Notes: generated by a model from the sequence alone, not told the origin. A stretch of DNA of 64,000 nt from Odobenus rosmarus divergens (GCF_000321225.1 NW_004450566.1:2190512-2254511), one strand, 5' to 3'; positions 48,029 through 60,170 are shown, numbered from the stretch's first letter. A program made the numbers and translations.

Positions 48029-49307
48029 TAGAATAAGGATAGCACTAATTAGACCTGAGCAGTCCTTAAATATATCATTTTCTCTAGAAATTCCTTATAT
48101 TTCTAAAAATTGCTATTTCATATTCTAGCAAAATTATGAGGTTCATGGCCAGAGAACGTTTCATTGCATGGAAATGAAAGGTGGTACAGGTATTTTGTTT
48201 GGGGTGTGTAGTATATTAGCTTGGTTCAGGACTGTAGAATAAGGCAACTGTTAGTTACAGATACAGATATTGAGGGGTTCTTTCCCCACAGAGATGAGAG
48301 TTCCTGACATAAACAGTAAGGTAGGAAACAGAGATAAGAAGGAAGACTATGAGATGCAGTGGAACAAAGCTAAAAGTAACAACTAATCTCTCCTTCCCAA
48401 GTCATAGCAAATGAGATTATCTGGCCACACTTTTAATATAATTCAGTACCTATCCTTATGGAGAAAAGTGAAATTCCTCCATAGACACCATCTGCTTGCA
48501 GTTTCAAGACAGAAACTTACAAAATCAGGGAAAAACAAATAATGAAGGCGGAATATTTTATTTTCTTAAAATTTGTACCTATAAATTCAGGGAATAATAA
48601 ATAATTTAACATTTAATTTAACAATTGCTGCTATGTTGCTAATATTGTATAGAGAAAAATTTATTGTGGTAACATTTGTTGAATTAAACATCAATTTTTG
48701 TGTGTCTAATGTCTACAATAAATAGTAAACATTTTGTTAATGAAAATCTTTTAAATCAGAGATTTGCAAGTAATTTTTAATATTGCTTAGTTTTCTTACA
48801 AGATAAAGTCATATTTGAAAAGGAAAGTTCAGTTTCTCTAAATATGTCTATTTATTAGGTTTTTTTAGATTCACTATGTACAATTATTAGGTTATTGAAA
48901 TAGTTTCTCCATCCCAGTGTCTTCTTGCCTCTACTTCATTCAGCTCCCTATCGCTGGATCAAATAATATACTGGAAGTCCAGTTATTTATTCCATTACTC
49001 TTTTGCTTCATATTTCCAGTGTTTTATGGTTCACATCCTAGTCCCTAAAAGAGGCTGTAAAGAAAGACTTCCCTAACCTAGACCTACCCAATTTATTCTA
49101 CCTAAGTTCTCCTTGTATGCTCAACCTTGTGGACAAATTTGTACCTTCGAACACAGATGCATCTTCCTTCTCATCTCTCTTTTGAGAAAGGTTTCTCATT
49201 GCCTCAGCACTTATCAGACCCTACCCTTTACTTGTGGTGCAATTCATGTCTTATCCAAACTTTCTCTTCATGCTTTTTTTAGCGTAGAAGTAAAAATGCA
49301 GAAATTT
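48029..49307. other. Unassigned non-coding DNA
   Basis: About 1.3 kb, AT-rich, no gene or named repeat recognised. Confidence 0.5.
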
Positions 49308-49555
49308 ACATTAGCTATCTTTTCTGCATAGCATATTACTCTATAATTCAGCGATTTAATCAAGAGCAATCATTACTATTTCTCTCTGTTTCACTGGGTT
49401 AAGAATTGGAAGAGGGTTGCATGAACAATTCTGTCTCAGTCTCTTGTGAGGTTGCAGTCAGATGTTGGCCAAGCTGTTGTCTTTTGAAGGTTTGACTGAG
49501 GCTGGAAGATCTGCTTCCAAAGTGTTTTATTCATATGGCTGGCAAATGCTGATTT

Positions 49556-49768
49556 TTTTTTAAGATTTATTTATTTTAGAGAGAGACTGAGAGAGCACAC
49601 ACACGCAAGCAGGGAGAGGGGCAAGGGGAGAGGGAGAGAGAGAATCTCAAGCATACTCCCTACTGAGTGTGGAGTCCAATGCGGGGCCCCATCCCAGGAC
49701 CCTGAGATCATGATCTGAACTAAAGCCAAGAGTTGGCTGCTTAACCAACCGAGCCACCCAGGCACCCC
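49556..49768 (-). mobile_element. Can-SINE (first of a pair), inverted
   Basis: Complement of tail TTTTTAAGATTTATTTATTTTAG at left and complement of the head AACCGAGCCACCCAGGCACC at right. The direct repeat TGGCAAATGCTGATTT lies on its left (from 49540) and right (from 49769). Confidence 0.95.
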
Positions 49769-49785
49769 TGGCAAATGCTGATTTT

Positions 49786-49981
49786 TTTTTTTTAAGATTT
49801 TATTTATTTATTTGAGAGAGACAGAGACAGAGAGAACACAAGCAGGGTTAGGGGCAGAGGGAGAGGGAGAAGCAGACTCCCTGCTGAGCACAGAGCCCAA
49901 TGCAGGGCTCCATCCCAGGACCCCGAGATTGTGACCTGAGCCGAAGTCAGACACTTAACAGACTGAGCCACCCAGGTGCCC
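49786..49981 (-). mobile_element. Can-SINE (second of a pair), inverted
   Basis: Complement of tail AAGATTTTATTTATTTATTTG at left and of the head ACTGAGCCACCCAGGTGCCC at right. It is flanked on the left by TGGCAAATGCTGATTT (49769) and on the right by TGGTAAATACTGATTT (49982), two mismatches, both transitions. Confidence 0.95.
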
Positions 49982-50290
49982 TGGTAAATACTGATTTTTG
50001 ATGGGAGGCCTCAGTTACCCTCCCTGTGGGCCTCTCTATAGGCTGCTTGAGTGTCCTTCAGACATGGAGCCTGGCTTCTCCCAGAGTGAACAGTCTAAGA
50101 AACGGAGGTGGAATCTGCATTACCTTTTATAAGCCACCTTAGAAGTCACACACCATCACTTTCACAGTACTCTGTTGGTGACATAGGTTAGCACTCATTT
50201 ACTGTGTGTTTGCTTCAACACAAGGACATACATATGAGGAACCAAGGAATATTAGGAGGCATCTGAGAGACTGGATCCACAACATTAATT

Positions 50291-51345
50291 GTAATAAACA
50301 TCCTCTTTAGGGCTCTGCCTTTATTCAGTATTTGGGATCTTTAGAATCCTTTAAAATCTCCCCTAATTATTTCTGAAAGTATCTCACAATGAACACAGAG
50401 TTCTTTTAAATAATGTGCAATCATTGTTTTCTCCCCCCCTCTTTTGTTCCATTTCTGGCTCTCAGTGATAAAGTCTGCTACCCAGGCTTGAGGCTTATAA
50501 AATCTCATGAAGACCTTTTTCTTCTGGCACAAATCCTCATAATAAATATGCACTATGCAGGTGCCCTGCTGGGCTAAAGCCTCTCTGCTGTGCCAAACAT
50601 GATGCAGTGCCCAGTGTTACTGACATCATGGAAGCCACCTGTTTGCTGGATGCCTTCAGGGTGGCCGCAGTGCCATGCTGTATCTTCTCTCATAGGTAGG
50701 AGAGAATCCCCAGTCAGCCTATGTGTCCTACTCCATTACATGAGCACAGAGCTCCCAGTGATTTCAGGTTTTTTGATGAAAATCTCTTTCAAAGTTTACC
50801 TGGTTCTTTCTAGCACTTTACCTGAGTCCATTGGGGCTGACAGACTGGGCGATAGACACCATTCTATGTGAATAATGACTCTTTCTCTCCAGTACTGATG
50901 ATATTGGGCACAGATATGTGCCAGATTCCCTTCTTCCTTGCAATAGTTACTTCCTAGGGGGGCTTGCTTTCTCATAAAAATCTGCCTTTGGTAGACCTCT
51001 ACAACAAGAGTCTTAAAGTGCATTCAATTTAGATTCATTTGGGACTCTTGCTACACTCCTCCAAGTAATATTCCTAAAAGGTCTCTATCCCCAGAAGTGA
51101 ACAATTTTTTTTATTGGAATAAACAGCCTCTTTCTAGGCTTGATTCTGAGAGATGCTGAGACTCATACAGTAAATGGCTGGGAGCTAACTGTGTAAGTTA
51201 ACTGTGTAAAAACTTTCCAGAAGTTCTGATGACAGAAGTAACATAATCAACCTTGTCTGTCTTTGGCAACCTTACCTGTGAAAAGTTAATGCCTTTTAGA
51301 AGAGCCTTCTCCATTAGCTTACGGTACCATTTAGGGAGGCAGAGT
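50291..51345. other. Unassigned non-coding DNA
   Basis: No gene or named repeat recognised; overlapping ORFs of 70-93 aa on both strands near 50341-51023 show no domain. Confidence 0.5.
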
Positions 51346-51349
51346 AACT

Positions 51350-51548
51350 AAGGAGGTAGCCACAGGCTTTGAAGTCAGACTGAGATTAAAAGCCAAATTT
51401 GTCCACATAGTAGTTAAATAAAATTGGTTGCATTACTAAATCTAATTTTCCTCATCTGGTATTATATGGTTATTGTAAGAATTACATAAGACTGTCTAGG
51501 TCTGTGCTTTACAAATAAGTGCTTAAGAATATTAGCCATTATAATTTT
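51350..51548 (+). mobile_element. MIR SINE
   Basis: GGCTTTGAAGTCAGACTGAG, TTACTAAATCTAATTTTCCTCATCTGG, TTATTGTAAGAATTACATAAG and GTGCTTAAGAATATTAGCC follow MIR from head to tail in the sense direction. Confidence 0.75.
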
Positions 51549-51940
51549 TCAAAATAATTATTGGTGCTGATCCTTAATAAAGCTTCTTGGCATTCTGGAA
51601 AACTCCCCTTCATAGCCTGTGACTCCTAGTGAACCAACACCTAGCCCTGAAGTTATGCTCCAGGCCACATCATCAGCTACAACCTTTTTGTCCCCTGAGT
51701 CAGATTCCTCTTTTGGATCTTCAGAGTGCAAATAACTGGAGGGGTGAATCCCTACTTACCCTTTGTCTTTATTGTGGGTTCTCGAACATAAACAACAGAA
51801 TTCTGCCTATGAATCAATTTCAAAAGCAGGTTATTAAGGTTCCTGGTAACATTCTGCTCTGCATTTTCCTTTTCTGAAGGTTGCCTTCGCCCCACTACTA
51901 TTCCTCAGAATTCATCAGTCAAAAAGATCCTAGAAATATG
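51549..51940. other. Unassigned non-coding DNA
   Basis: No gene or named repeat recognised. Confidence 0.5.
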
Positions 51941-51941
51941 T

Positions 51942-52076
51942 TCTCAAAGGATAGTCCCCATATCACTTTGAGAAGGGAGATATATTAGCTAAAATTTAGA
52001 TTCCTGGGCCCCATTCCAAACTTATTGAATCAGAGTACAAGGAGGTGGGAATCAAGAGTGTGTATATATATATATA
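51942..52076 (+). mobile_element. MER5-like (hAT-Charlie) fragment cut by the gap
   Basis: TTCTCAAAGGATAGTCCCC, then TTCCTGGGCCCCATTCCAAACTTATTGAATCAG and GGAGGTGGGAATC, resembles a MER5-type non-autonomous hAT element. The right end runs into a TGTATATATATATATA repeat and then N. Confidence 0.65.
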
Positions 52077-52886
52077 NNNNNNNNNNNNNNNNNNNNNNNN
52101 NNNNNNNNNNNNNNNNNNNNNNNNNNNNNNNNNNNNNNNNNNNNNNNNNNNNNNNNNNNNNNNNNNNNNNNNNNNNNNNNNNNNNNNNNNNNNNNNNNNN
52201 NNNNNNNNNNNNNNNNNNNNNNNNNNNNNNNNNNNNNNNNNNNNNNNNNNNNNNNNNNNNNNNNNNNNNNNNNNNNNNNNNNNNNNNNNNNNNNNNNNNN
52301 NNNNNNNNNNNNNNNNNNNNNNNNNNNNNNNNNNNNNNNNNNNNNNNNNNNNNNNNNNNNNNNNNNNNNNNNNNNNNNNNNNNNNNNNNNNNNNNNNNNN
52401 NNNNNNNNNNNNNNNNNNNNNNNNNNNNNNNNNNNNNNNNNNNNNNNNNNNNNNNNNNNNNNNNNNNNNNNNNNNNNNNNNNNNNNNNNNNNNNNNNNNN
52501 NNNNNNNNNNNNNNNNNNNNNNNNNNNNNNNNNNNNNNNNNNNNNNNNNNNNNNNNNNNNNNNNNNNNNNNNNNNNNNNNNNNNNNNNNNNNNNNNNNNN
52601 NNNNNNNNNNNNNNNNNNNNNNNNNNNNNNNNNNNNNNNNNNNNNNNNNNNNNNNNNNNNNNNNNNNNNNNNNNNNNNNNNNNNNNNNNNNNNNNNNNNN
52701 NNNNNNNNNNNNNNNNNNNNNNNNNNNNNNNNNNNNNNNNNNNNNNNNNNNNNNNNNNNNNNNNNNNNNNNNNNNNNNNNNNNNNNNNNNNNNNNNNNNN
52801 NNNNNNNNNNNNNNNNNNNNNNNNNNNNNNNNNNNNNNNNNNNNNNNNNNNNNNNNNNNNNNNNNNNNNNNNNNNNNNNNNNNNNN
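52077..52886. other. Assembly gap (810 N)
   Basis: Unsequenced bases. The left edge is a TA dinucleotide run, a common cause of such gaps. The long ORFs spanning it are artefacts of translating N. Confidence 1.
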
Positions 52887-54785
52887 GATCCTTAAGCCTT
52901 ATCTTTAAAGAGCCAGAAAATCTAGATATAACATGGCTCACCAAGTAGAACTGGATCTCTAAGATTTGGCTTTTCCCATTGTCACATGCCCAGGGGAAAG
53001 TTGTGTAGATGAATCAGTTACAAAATGGTTGATAGTTCCAATTCTAAGTTCCATATATTTATTACAGATGACATTAGGGAAGGGATTAATCATCAACCAC
53101 TAGTTTGGATGGCCCTCAAAGTTATTTCTAGGATGGTGCCTCAAAATGCTGGCTAATTTGGTAGCTATTCCAATGATTGGTGCTCCCCCCACCTATTGGA
53201 TTTTGCTTATCCTAATGCTAAAAATGGCTTCCTTTTCCTTCCTCCTATTAGTATGTAATAATTATGGGAATCTAGGGTGCTGTACATTTTTTCCCCTTGC
53301 AGTCTAAGCCACTTTGAAAACATTTTACTACAGCACTGAGCCCCATCTCACCTCCTGTGTCTATTATTGCCTATTAAACGTTTTATTCCTACAACACACA
53401 AATAGAACTTTCCTGCATTCTGATATATCTTAAGAAATTTAATCCTTATGGTCATGTGAATTTCCATGACTTAAAATACCTATTTATACATAATCAAGCA
53501 TCTACCCATAATTGTAAGCATTCTCTGCCCTGAGAGAGTAGCTGTTATTTACTGTGGGCCCTGCAGACTTCAATCAGCACCCTTCTCTTGGTACTCCCCG
53601 TTCCTACCTCCTTTTACAATAGAGTAGAAAGCTCCAGCCAGGGTCAAAAGGTGCTTCCCCTCAGACTGGCAAAGACATCTCTGATCTCTCAGAGAAGAAC
53701 ACTGCTTTTCCCCCAGCCCTTCCTACTACCTGCAGCAATATTTTTAATCAAGTTTTGTAGTGCCAGGCCCAGGCTTGGAGCTGTATAAATAATCTCTGAC
53801 AATAAACACTATTCTCTCCATGACCCTGCCACTAGCCATAATGCAGGTCATTCTGATCTTTGGGTAGTAATTAATCCATGCTACAAACAGATGTTGTACT
53901 AGGATTACTAAATACCCATAGAAGTCCAAAGTATATAATTGCTGTTTCATAGGCCATACCAGCCTATGGATAAAAAAAAAAAAAAGAAAAGTCCTAATGG
54001 TAATATATTATTTCTCCATTTTGGCTTCCTTTCATGACTGTGGAATTTCCAGGCTTCCTTCTCTTAGTTGCTTATAAACAGATACCTCAGCTCTTCATGT
54101 TGCATCTGTCCATCCCTCCTTTCCTGCTCTGGCTCTGATATCCACAGGGGCCCAGATGACTCATGTCTGTAAGACCCCCTCTGGGCCCATCCCCATTGGT
54201 AGGGAAGGCAGTGCCATTTCACACTGATACCTGCTAGGGTCCAAGGTGCTTTAGGTGCTCTGAAAGGCCAGAAAGGGCCTCTCTTCCTTAGGGCACCATC
54301 ACACCATGGGAGCGTGAGGCAGCGCTGCTTTGTGGTCAGTATATCATCTCTCAGAAGTTTTGGTAAAACTTTTCTAGAAGTACTTTGGTTTTGTTTTTCT
54401 CAAGCATCCTTAGCAATTTTGGTTTTTTCCGATCAAGCATTTCATTTAAGTGAAGTACCAAACCGTGTTCACTCCTTTTCTGACACTAGAGCTTGGCTAA
54501 TGGAACAACTGTCCTTAGGAAGAGTTCATTTCCAGAAGGTTATTAAGTTTCCATGCAAGTATTTTCTCAACGCAAACCCCTTACCAGGGTCATAGGTATA
54601 CCCTGGATTTTTTAAACTCGTAGGGTAAACAGAGCTTTGCCTTAGGCTCAAATGCCCCACCCCTTTCCCAACTAAGCCTTTAGTGACTTCTGTGAAGTAC
54701 TCAAAATCCAACAGTTCAAAGTGCAGACTTGAGTAGTTTACTGTTTGTTTTTTTAATGAGAATGTAAGGTGCTCAAGGCTGACAC
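52887..54785. other. Unassigned non-coding DNA
   Basis: About 1.9 kb with no named repeat except an A run near 53972-53984. ORFs at 53588-53788 and 54314-54595 have no domain I recognise. Confidence 0.5.
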
Positions 54786-54787
54786 AT

Positions 54788-55155
54788 TAGTTATCTATTG
54801 CTGTGTAATAAATTACCCCCAAAACTAGTGCCTGAAAACAACCAACATGTATTATCTCATGGTTTCTGTGAATCAGGAATCTGGGAGTGGTTAGGCTGTG
54901 TGAGTCCTGAGGCTGCAATGAAGGTGTTGCCAGGGCTGCATTTATCTCAGGGGCCAGCTGGGGGAGGATCCGCTTCCAAGCTCACTCATAAGGCTGTTGG
55001 CAGGCCTTGCTAACTCTTAACTGAAGGAATTAATTCCTCACCAAATGGGCTCTCCACGACGTTTCTCACAGTATCGTAGCTCGCCTTCCTCAGAGTGAAG
55101 TCTCCAAGAAACAGAGAGACAGAGAGACAGATAAAGAAAAAGAAAGAGAGAGAGC
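54788..55155 (-). mobile_element. MLT1-like LTR fragment, inverted
   Basis: TTAGTTATCTATTGCTGTGTAATAAATTACC, GGTTTCTGTGAATCAGGAATC, CCAGCTGGGGGAGGATCCGCTTCCAAGC and CTCACTCATAAGGCTG are the complement of an MLT1-type LTR from its 3' end inwards. The right part drifts into a GA-rich tract (ACAGAGAGACAGAGAGACAG). Same family type as 49308-50290. Confidence 0.75.
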
Positions 55156-55574
55156 AGTGCTCAGAATTCCTATTCCTGGTTACATGGGTTTTGTGTGTAT
55201 GTAACTTCTCCATTGTAATTGACAGTATTTCAGGATGGAGTCATTTTACAGTGTTTATTAGGAAATTCTAATGAGTGCCAGACTAAAGTAGAAGTCTTAA
55301 GAAATGGCACATGACAACTGTGTGAATATTAAACTAATTTATTGCCATAACACTGAACGGCAAAATACCAAATATTTGTAAAACAGTCTGTGATTAAACT
55401 GTAAACTGCTTGTTGGTTTAGCAATAGCAAAATAGGATAGTTTTATACTGAAAAATTTTACAAAATATTTCTACCAAAAAAAGGAGTTTTCCTGAAATGA
55501 TTTGTGAAAGACTTTGAATAAAGCCATACCACAAACAAGGGCATCAACTTCATGCTTCAGCATTTATGCTTTCT
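55156..55574. other. Unassigned non-coding DNA
   Basis: No gene or named repeat recognised. Confidence 0.5.
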
Positions 55575-56088
55575 TGTGGTAGACCAAATAATGCCCACCA
55601 CCAGAGATGTCACTTCCTAATCCCCAAAACCTGTGGTTGTTATTTTACATGGCAAAATGGACTTTGCACATATGACCAAATTAAGGATCTTAAAGTGGGA
55701 TTATTCTAGATTATCTGAATGGGCCCAATGCAATTTTAAGGGTTCTCATAAGAGGGAACCTGGGAGTTGTCAGAGTAAGACAGATAGTGACGTCATGACA
55801 AAAACAAGAACTAGAAAGAGATTTAAAGATGCTACAATCACTGGCTTTGAAGATAGAGAAAAGTGGCCACAAGCCAAAGAATACAGTCAGTTTCTAGAAG
55901 CTAGAGAAGTCAAGTAAATGGATCCTCCCATGGAACCTCTAGAAGGAAGCAATCCAGCCAATACCTTGATTTTAGTCTAGTGAAATTGATTTTGAACTTC
56001 TGGCCTGCAAAATTGTAAGATAATAAATTTGTATCATTTGTCTTCAAGTGATTTATAGTAATTCATGACAGCTGTGATAGGAAACACA
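55575..56088 (+). mobile_element. Solitary MLT1-like LTR, nearly complete
   Basis: Begins TGTGGTAGACCAAATAATGCCC and passes CATGGCAAAATGGACTTTGC, TGGGCCCAATGCAATTTTAAGG, CTCATAAGAGGGAACC, CTTGATTTTAGTCTAGTG and CTGCAAAATTGTAAGATAATAAATTTG (polyadenylation region). It ends near GATAGGAAACACA. It starts TG, ends CA and is about 514 bp, the usual size for such LTRs. I could not find a 5-bp TSD. The 94-aa ORF at 55633-55917 is inside it and is not a gene. Confidence 0.85.
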
Positions 56089-57025
56089 CTTCAAAAAGAA
56101 ATAGGGAGAGGTCTCTCAGCATTTTTATAAGTGTTTCATGATGGATTGAACATCTTGAAGGTTTTTAAATAAACATGTACCCCAGTTCTCCAAATATAAA
56201 GATGACACTTCTAAATGGTTAAAGATTTAGATTGGAAGAAGCTTCATCCTAAGGCAACTTGTCCCTCTTTCAGGTGGAGGTGGACCCTGTGGAGAGCCCA
56301 AACATCAGCCATGGCATAGATCCTTCATCAAGGGTCAAAATGTGAAAGACCCTTGCAGCAACCCATTCTGGGATCCCCAGTGGGGAAGAGCCTGGGGAGC
56401 ATAGTCACTACTGTATATGTAGCAACCCATGGATTTTGGCGAATTATACAGGGGCTCTATCCCTAAAGATAATTAGGGCTATTCACCCATGCCCATCTCT
56501 ACAGATAGGTATAAACTATGGAGTACAAAACATATCCATGTCTTCAATGGCCCAAGTTATTCACTCCAATCCCTCCCTAAGCTATTCATTATATACTGAA
56601 TTGACCATGAAATGAAATTTCAAACAAGGTTCTTGGAACTGATGTTAAAGAGAGTAACTTGAAATATGAAAGTATTTATTTTATGAAATATGTATACCTT
56701 CCCCAAAAGCACTTCATACAATCTCAAAGAATTAAAACTAATTTGAGAGGAAATTTAAACATATCCCTAGCCACTGTGGGCTGAATTATTTTATTTCGAG
56801 ACAAAGACATTTTAGTATTTCATCTAGAGATCCACTTGCTCATGGAAAGATGAATGGTGGATAGATCCCTTTCTTGCAAAAAAAAAAGAGAGAGAGAGAG
56901 AGAGGTCTCCAAGGGCATCTCATAAAATCCCTAGAATTAAAAGTATGTGGCAGCCCTGGGGAGGGGGTCAGTGAAGCTTTAGGGAATGAGGTTAGCAGGC
57001 AGAGGGCATTTTCAGTTCATAACTG
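56089..57025. other. Unassigned non-coding DNA
   Basis: No gene recognised; holds an A run and (GA)n patch at 56878-56904. Confidence 0.5.
56878..56904. repeat. Poly-A/(GA)n patch
   Basis: Ten A followed by eight GA units. Confidence 0.9.
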
Positions 57026-57027
57026 GG

Positions 57028-57712
57028 TTTTTTTGTTTGTTTGTTTTTATTATTATGTTCAGTTAGCCACCATATAGTATTTCATTAATTTTTGATGTAG
57101 TGTTTAAGAACTCATTAGTTGTGTATAACACCCAATGCTCATCACAACACATGCCCTCCTTAGTACCCCTCAACTGGCTACCCAACCCCCCCACCCCCCC
57201 TCCTATCTGAAACCCTCAGTTTGGTTCCCAGAGTCCAGAGTCTCTCATGGTTTGTCTCCCTCTCTGATTTCTTCCCATTCAGTTTTCCCTCTCTTCCCCT
57301 GTGGTCCTCCACTCTATTCCTTATGTTCCACATATGACTAAAATCATATGATAATTGACTTTCTCTGCTTAACTTATTTCACTTAGCATAATCCCCTCCA
57401 GTTCCATCCATGTTGATGCAAATGGTGGGTGTTCATCCTTTCTGATGGCTGAGTAATATTCCATTGTATATATGGACCACATCTTCTTTATCCATTCATC
57501 TGTAGAAGGACATCTCAGCTCCTTCCACAGTTTGGCTATTGTGGACATTGCTGCTATGAACACTGGGGTGCAGGTGCCCCTTATTTTCACTACATCTGTA
57601 TCTTTGGGGTAAATACCTAGTAGTGCAATTGCTGGGTTGTAAGGCAGTTCTATTTTTAACTTTTTGAGGAACCTCCCTACTGTTTACCAGAGTGGCTGTA
57701 CCAGCTTGCAGT
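57028..57712 (-). mobile_element. Carnivore L1 3' end, inverted, 5'-truncated
   Basis: A T-rich tract is followed by GTTCAGTTAGCCACCATATAG, AACACCCAATGCTCATCACAAC, CTCATGGTTTGTCTCCCTCTC, GTTCCATCCATGTTGATGC, GAGTAATATTCCATTGTATATATGG and GGGGTGCAGGTGCCCC. It ends near CCAGAGTGGCTGTACCAGC, where L1 ORF2 is cut. The 73-aa ORF on the minus strand (57369-57590) is a piece of L1 ORF2 (…EGIMLSEIS). Confidence 0.93.
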
Positions 57713-58800
57713 GGCTTGGTTATGGTAGTCCTAACTTAGGAAAAGACTGAGCGCTCATTGCATGAAAAAGAGTCTAGAAGCCCAACATGGAGATTCATGC
57801 ACTATCTCCTATGTCACTCAGATTCTTTAAAAAGGAAAGAGATTTATTAGATATTTACCCCCAAACAAAACATTCTAACATTTGGCATCCCTGTCTGCTT
57901 ATCTTATTTGTAGTTTACTCTAATCCAACCCAGGACATCAACAATAAAACTAATTGCCCCAACATCAGAGTGGAGCCATGCTACCTTCACTCTGGGCCTG
58001 CATCTTCAGTATCTTGGTCCCAGTCATGGACATCTGCCTCACAAGGAAGTAGGAGTTTCTGGTCATTAGAGACATGACCAGAAGGTCAGGTGATACTATA
58101 TGATACACAATCTTATCCCTGCTGCCTTTACTGTTGAGGCAAAGGCAGACATGCTGAGTCTTTGCTGGGTAAGATGGGAATATTTTTTAAATGCTTCTGC
58201 TCTTAAATAATTTATGGGTCAGGCTGCATAACCACCTAGCAAAGGATTGGTTTTGTAAGAGGCAGAACAAACAGTCATAGAGATTGCCCTACATTCCCCA
58301 TCTTCTCAATATAATATTCACTAAATACTGTGGCTGCCTGCCAACCTGGTCAAGGACGGATGTGAAGGCAAAAGGGCCAATAAAACTTCTTGCTGTTACT
58401 ACTTGTTCCAGGACATTACCATAACCAACTTTGTCAGGGATTTCCCCCTCCTCCATGACTTGCTGTCATCTGGGTGGTGGTGGACCACTTACCAACATGC
58501 TGCCTTCATCCTGCACCTTCTATTCTGTTCTAGTCACCACTACACTGCTGCCCAAGGAAATCTCCTTCTTCCATGTGCCATACAGACTCCTGAGCTATCA
58601 CTATGGCTTAGTTTAAGACTTATTCTGAAAAACATTGTTCAGATTCTTTGGCTTTTATACTCTCCTGTCTGCCAACCTTTAGATACAAACCTATAGACAG
58701 ATAGTGTATATTAACCCAACCATGCAATAGCACCCATTCAAACTGACCCCACAGTCAGGGAAAATAATGTGAAATATGTAACCAGAAAAGCAACTGTGAG
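57713..58800. other. Unassigned non-coding DNA
   Basis: No gene or named repeat recognised; ORFs at 57787-58077 and 58403-58696 show no domain. Confidence 0.5.
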
Positions 58801-58802
58801 CA

Positions 58803-58975
58803 GGACTAGCTATATTATTTGCAAGGTCCAATGCAAATTAAAAATGTGGGGCCACTTGTGAATAAAATATTAGGAATTTCAAGACAGGGACAGCACAACC
58901 AAATATGGGACCCTTCTAAGCATGGGATCCTGTGCATCTGTGTAGGTTGCACACACATGAAGCCAGCTCTATCAT
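58803..58975 (+). mobile_element. Ancient DNA-transposon-like repeat
   Basis: GGACTAGCTATATTATTTGC, AAGGTCCAATGCAAATTAAAAATGTGGGGCC, GGGACCCTTCTAAGCATGGGATCCTGTGC and TTGCACACACATGAAGCCAGC match a dispersed mammalian repeat that I remember with ends in '...agccggc'. The two ends are roughly complementary. I cannot name the family with confidence. Confidence 0.5.
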
Positions 58976-59690
58976 TTTCCACTTCCCAAATTACCACTTT
59001 TCACGAAGGATTCACCAGAATATGTCAGGGCTTTCTACTCAGCAATCTGTGAGAAGCCTTAGCTTACGTCAACTCGAAAAGAGAACCTAGAGATTATGGG
59101 ACGGGAATCTGAGCCTGACCCAGCAGTGCTACACCTGGGCTGTTAGATATATAAATCTATATAGATCTATATATATAAGATCCTGATCTGCAAAGAAGTT
59201 CCAGACATCTCCCATCTATTCTCAACTTGCTTATGCTTGTTCTAGTCTTTGTAGTTTCTGCCTTTCTGGCTCCATGACCCAGCTTTGATATCTGATTCTG
59301 ACATCCTCTCTTTGGTGACCATCCAGATGCACCCTTCTGACTTCTTAGACTCCAGTTTCTGGCACTGGCTTCAGCTCTGCTGGCTCCTCAGGTTTTAATA
59401 TCCCACATTTCACATGAGAAACTGTCTGTTCCCTCCCCTAGTTCTATGTAATCTCACTGGCCAGACCAGCCCTTTCTCCTCTACTAGCTAGGAGAAAAAA
59501 AAACCATAAGCAGAAGGTGTCATATGTAGCCTTGACCTCGTAGTTAATTTCATTCAAGAGTTGATAAGAAACCATTACCATATTCTTTCTTTACTTGTCT
59601 GTTTACCTCCTTGAAAATTTTTTTACCTTCTCTGACATTATACTCTCCTTGTCTTCCTCCTATCTCACTGAAATGTCTTCTCCTTTTCTT
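58976..59690. other. Unassigned non-coding DNA
   Basis: Holds AT palindromes (ATCTATATAGAT, ATAGATCTAT) at 59155-59170; no gene or named repeat. Confidence 0.5.
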
Positions 59691-59985
59691 TTCAGTTAGT
59701 CCTTCTCCTAATACTCTGCCTCTGCCATCTTTAGCAGCACAACTACCATCTTCTTACCTTACTTTGCCATAAATGTTAGGATGGTCCAGTGCTCACCCCT
59801 GAGCTTTTCTATGACCTTTCATCACATACCTTTATCAGTTAACGACCTCCAAATATTTATCTCCATCTCTGACTTCATCCCAAATTCCAGATTTGTATAT
59901 TTCACTGCCTTTTTCATGTATCCGTATGTTTTACCTATCACTAGGCACATACGGGTATATTCCCTGACTCTAAAAAATACTGTTC

Positions 59986-60170
59986 AGGGTACCTGGGGTC
60001 ACCATTCGGTTGAACATCCCACTCTTGGTTTCGACTCAGGTCATGATCTCACAGATCTTGGGATGGAGCCCCAAGTCAGGTTCCACGCTCAGCAAGGGGT
60101 CTGCTTGAAGTTTCTCTCCTTCAGCCGCTCCTCCCCTCTCTCAAATAAATAAATAAATCTTAAGAAAAGA
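59986..60170 (+). mobile_element. Old Can-SINE inside the L2
   Basis: Diverged head AGGGTACCTGGGGTCACCATTCGGTTGAAC, body CGACTCAGGTCATGATCTCACAG, AGCAAGGGGTCTGCTTGAAG, and AATAAATAAATAAATCTTAAG tail. The flanks AAAAATACTGTTC and AAAAATACTTATTC look like a decayed TSD. Confidence 0.9.

Larger units (their letters stand above)
49308..50290 (-). mobile_element. MLT1-like LTR, inverted, split by two SINEs
   Basis: Antisense landmarks on the left are TTAGCTATCTTTTCTGCATAGC, GTCTCTTGTGAGGTTGCAGTCAGATGTTGGCC and GACTGAGGCTGGAAGATCTGCTTCCAAAG. After the SINEs the right part continues with GGGAGGCCTCAGTTACCCTCC, GGCTGCTTGAGTGTCC and GAAGTCACACACCATCAC. Together they form one MLT1-type (ERVL-MaLR) LTR in reverse. 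Removing the two SINEs restores the order of the LTR. Subfamily not assigned. Confidence 0.8.

Noticed and set aside
52025..52948. Apparent 287-307-aa ORFs on both strands
   Set aside because: They are made of translated N across the assembly gap.
55633..55917. 94-aa ORF
   Set aside because: Lies wholly within the MLT1-like LTR.
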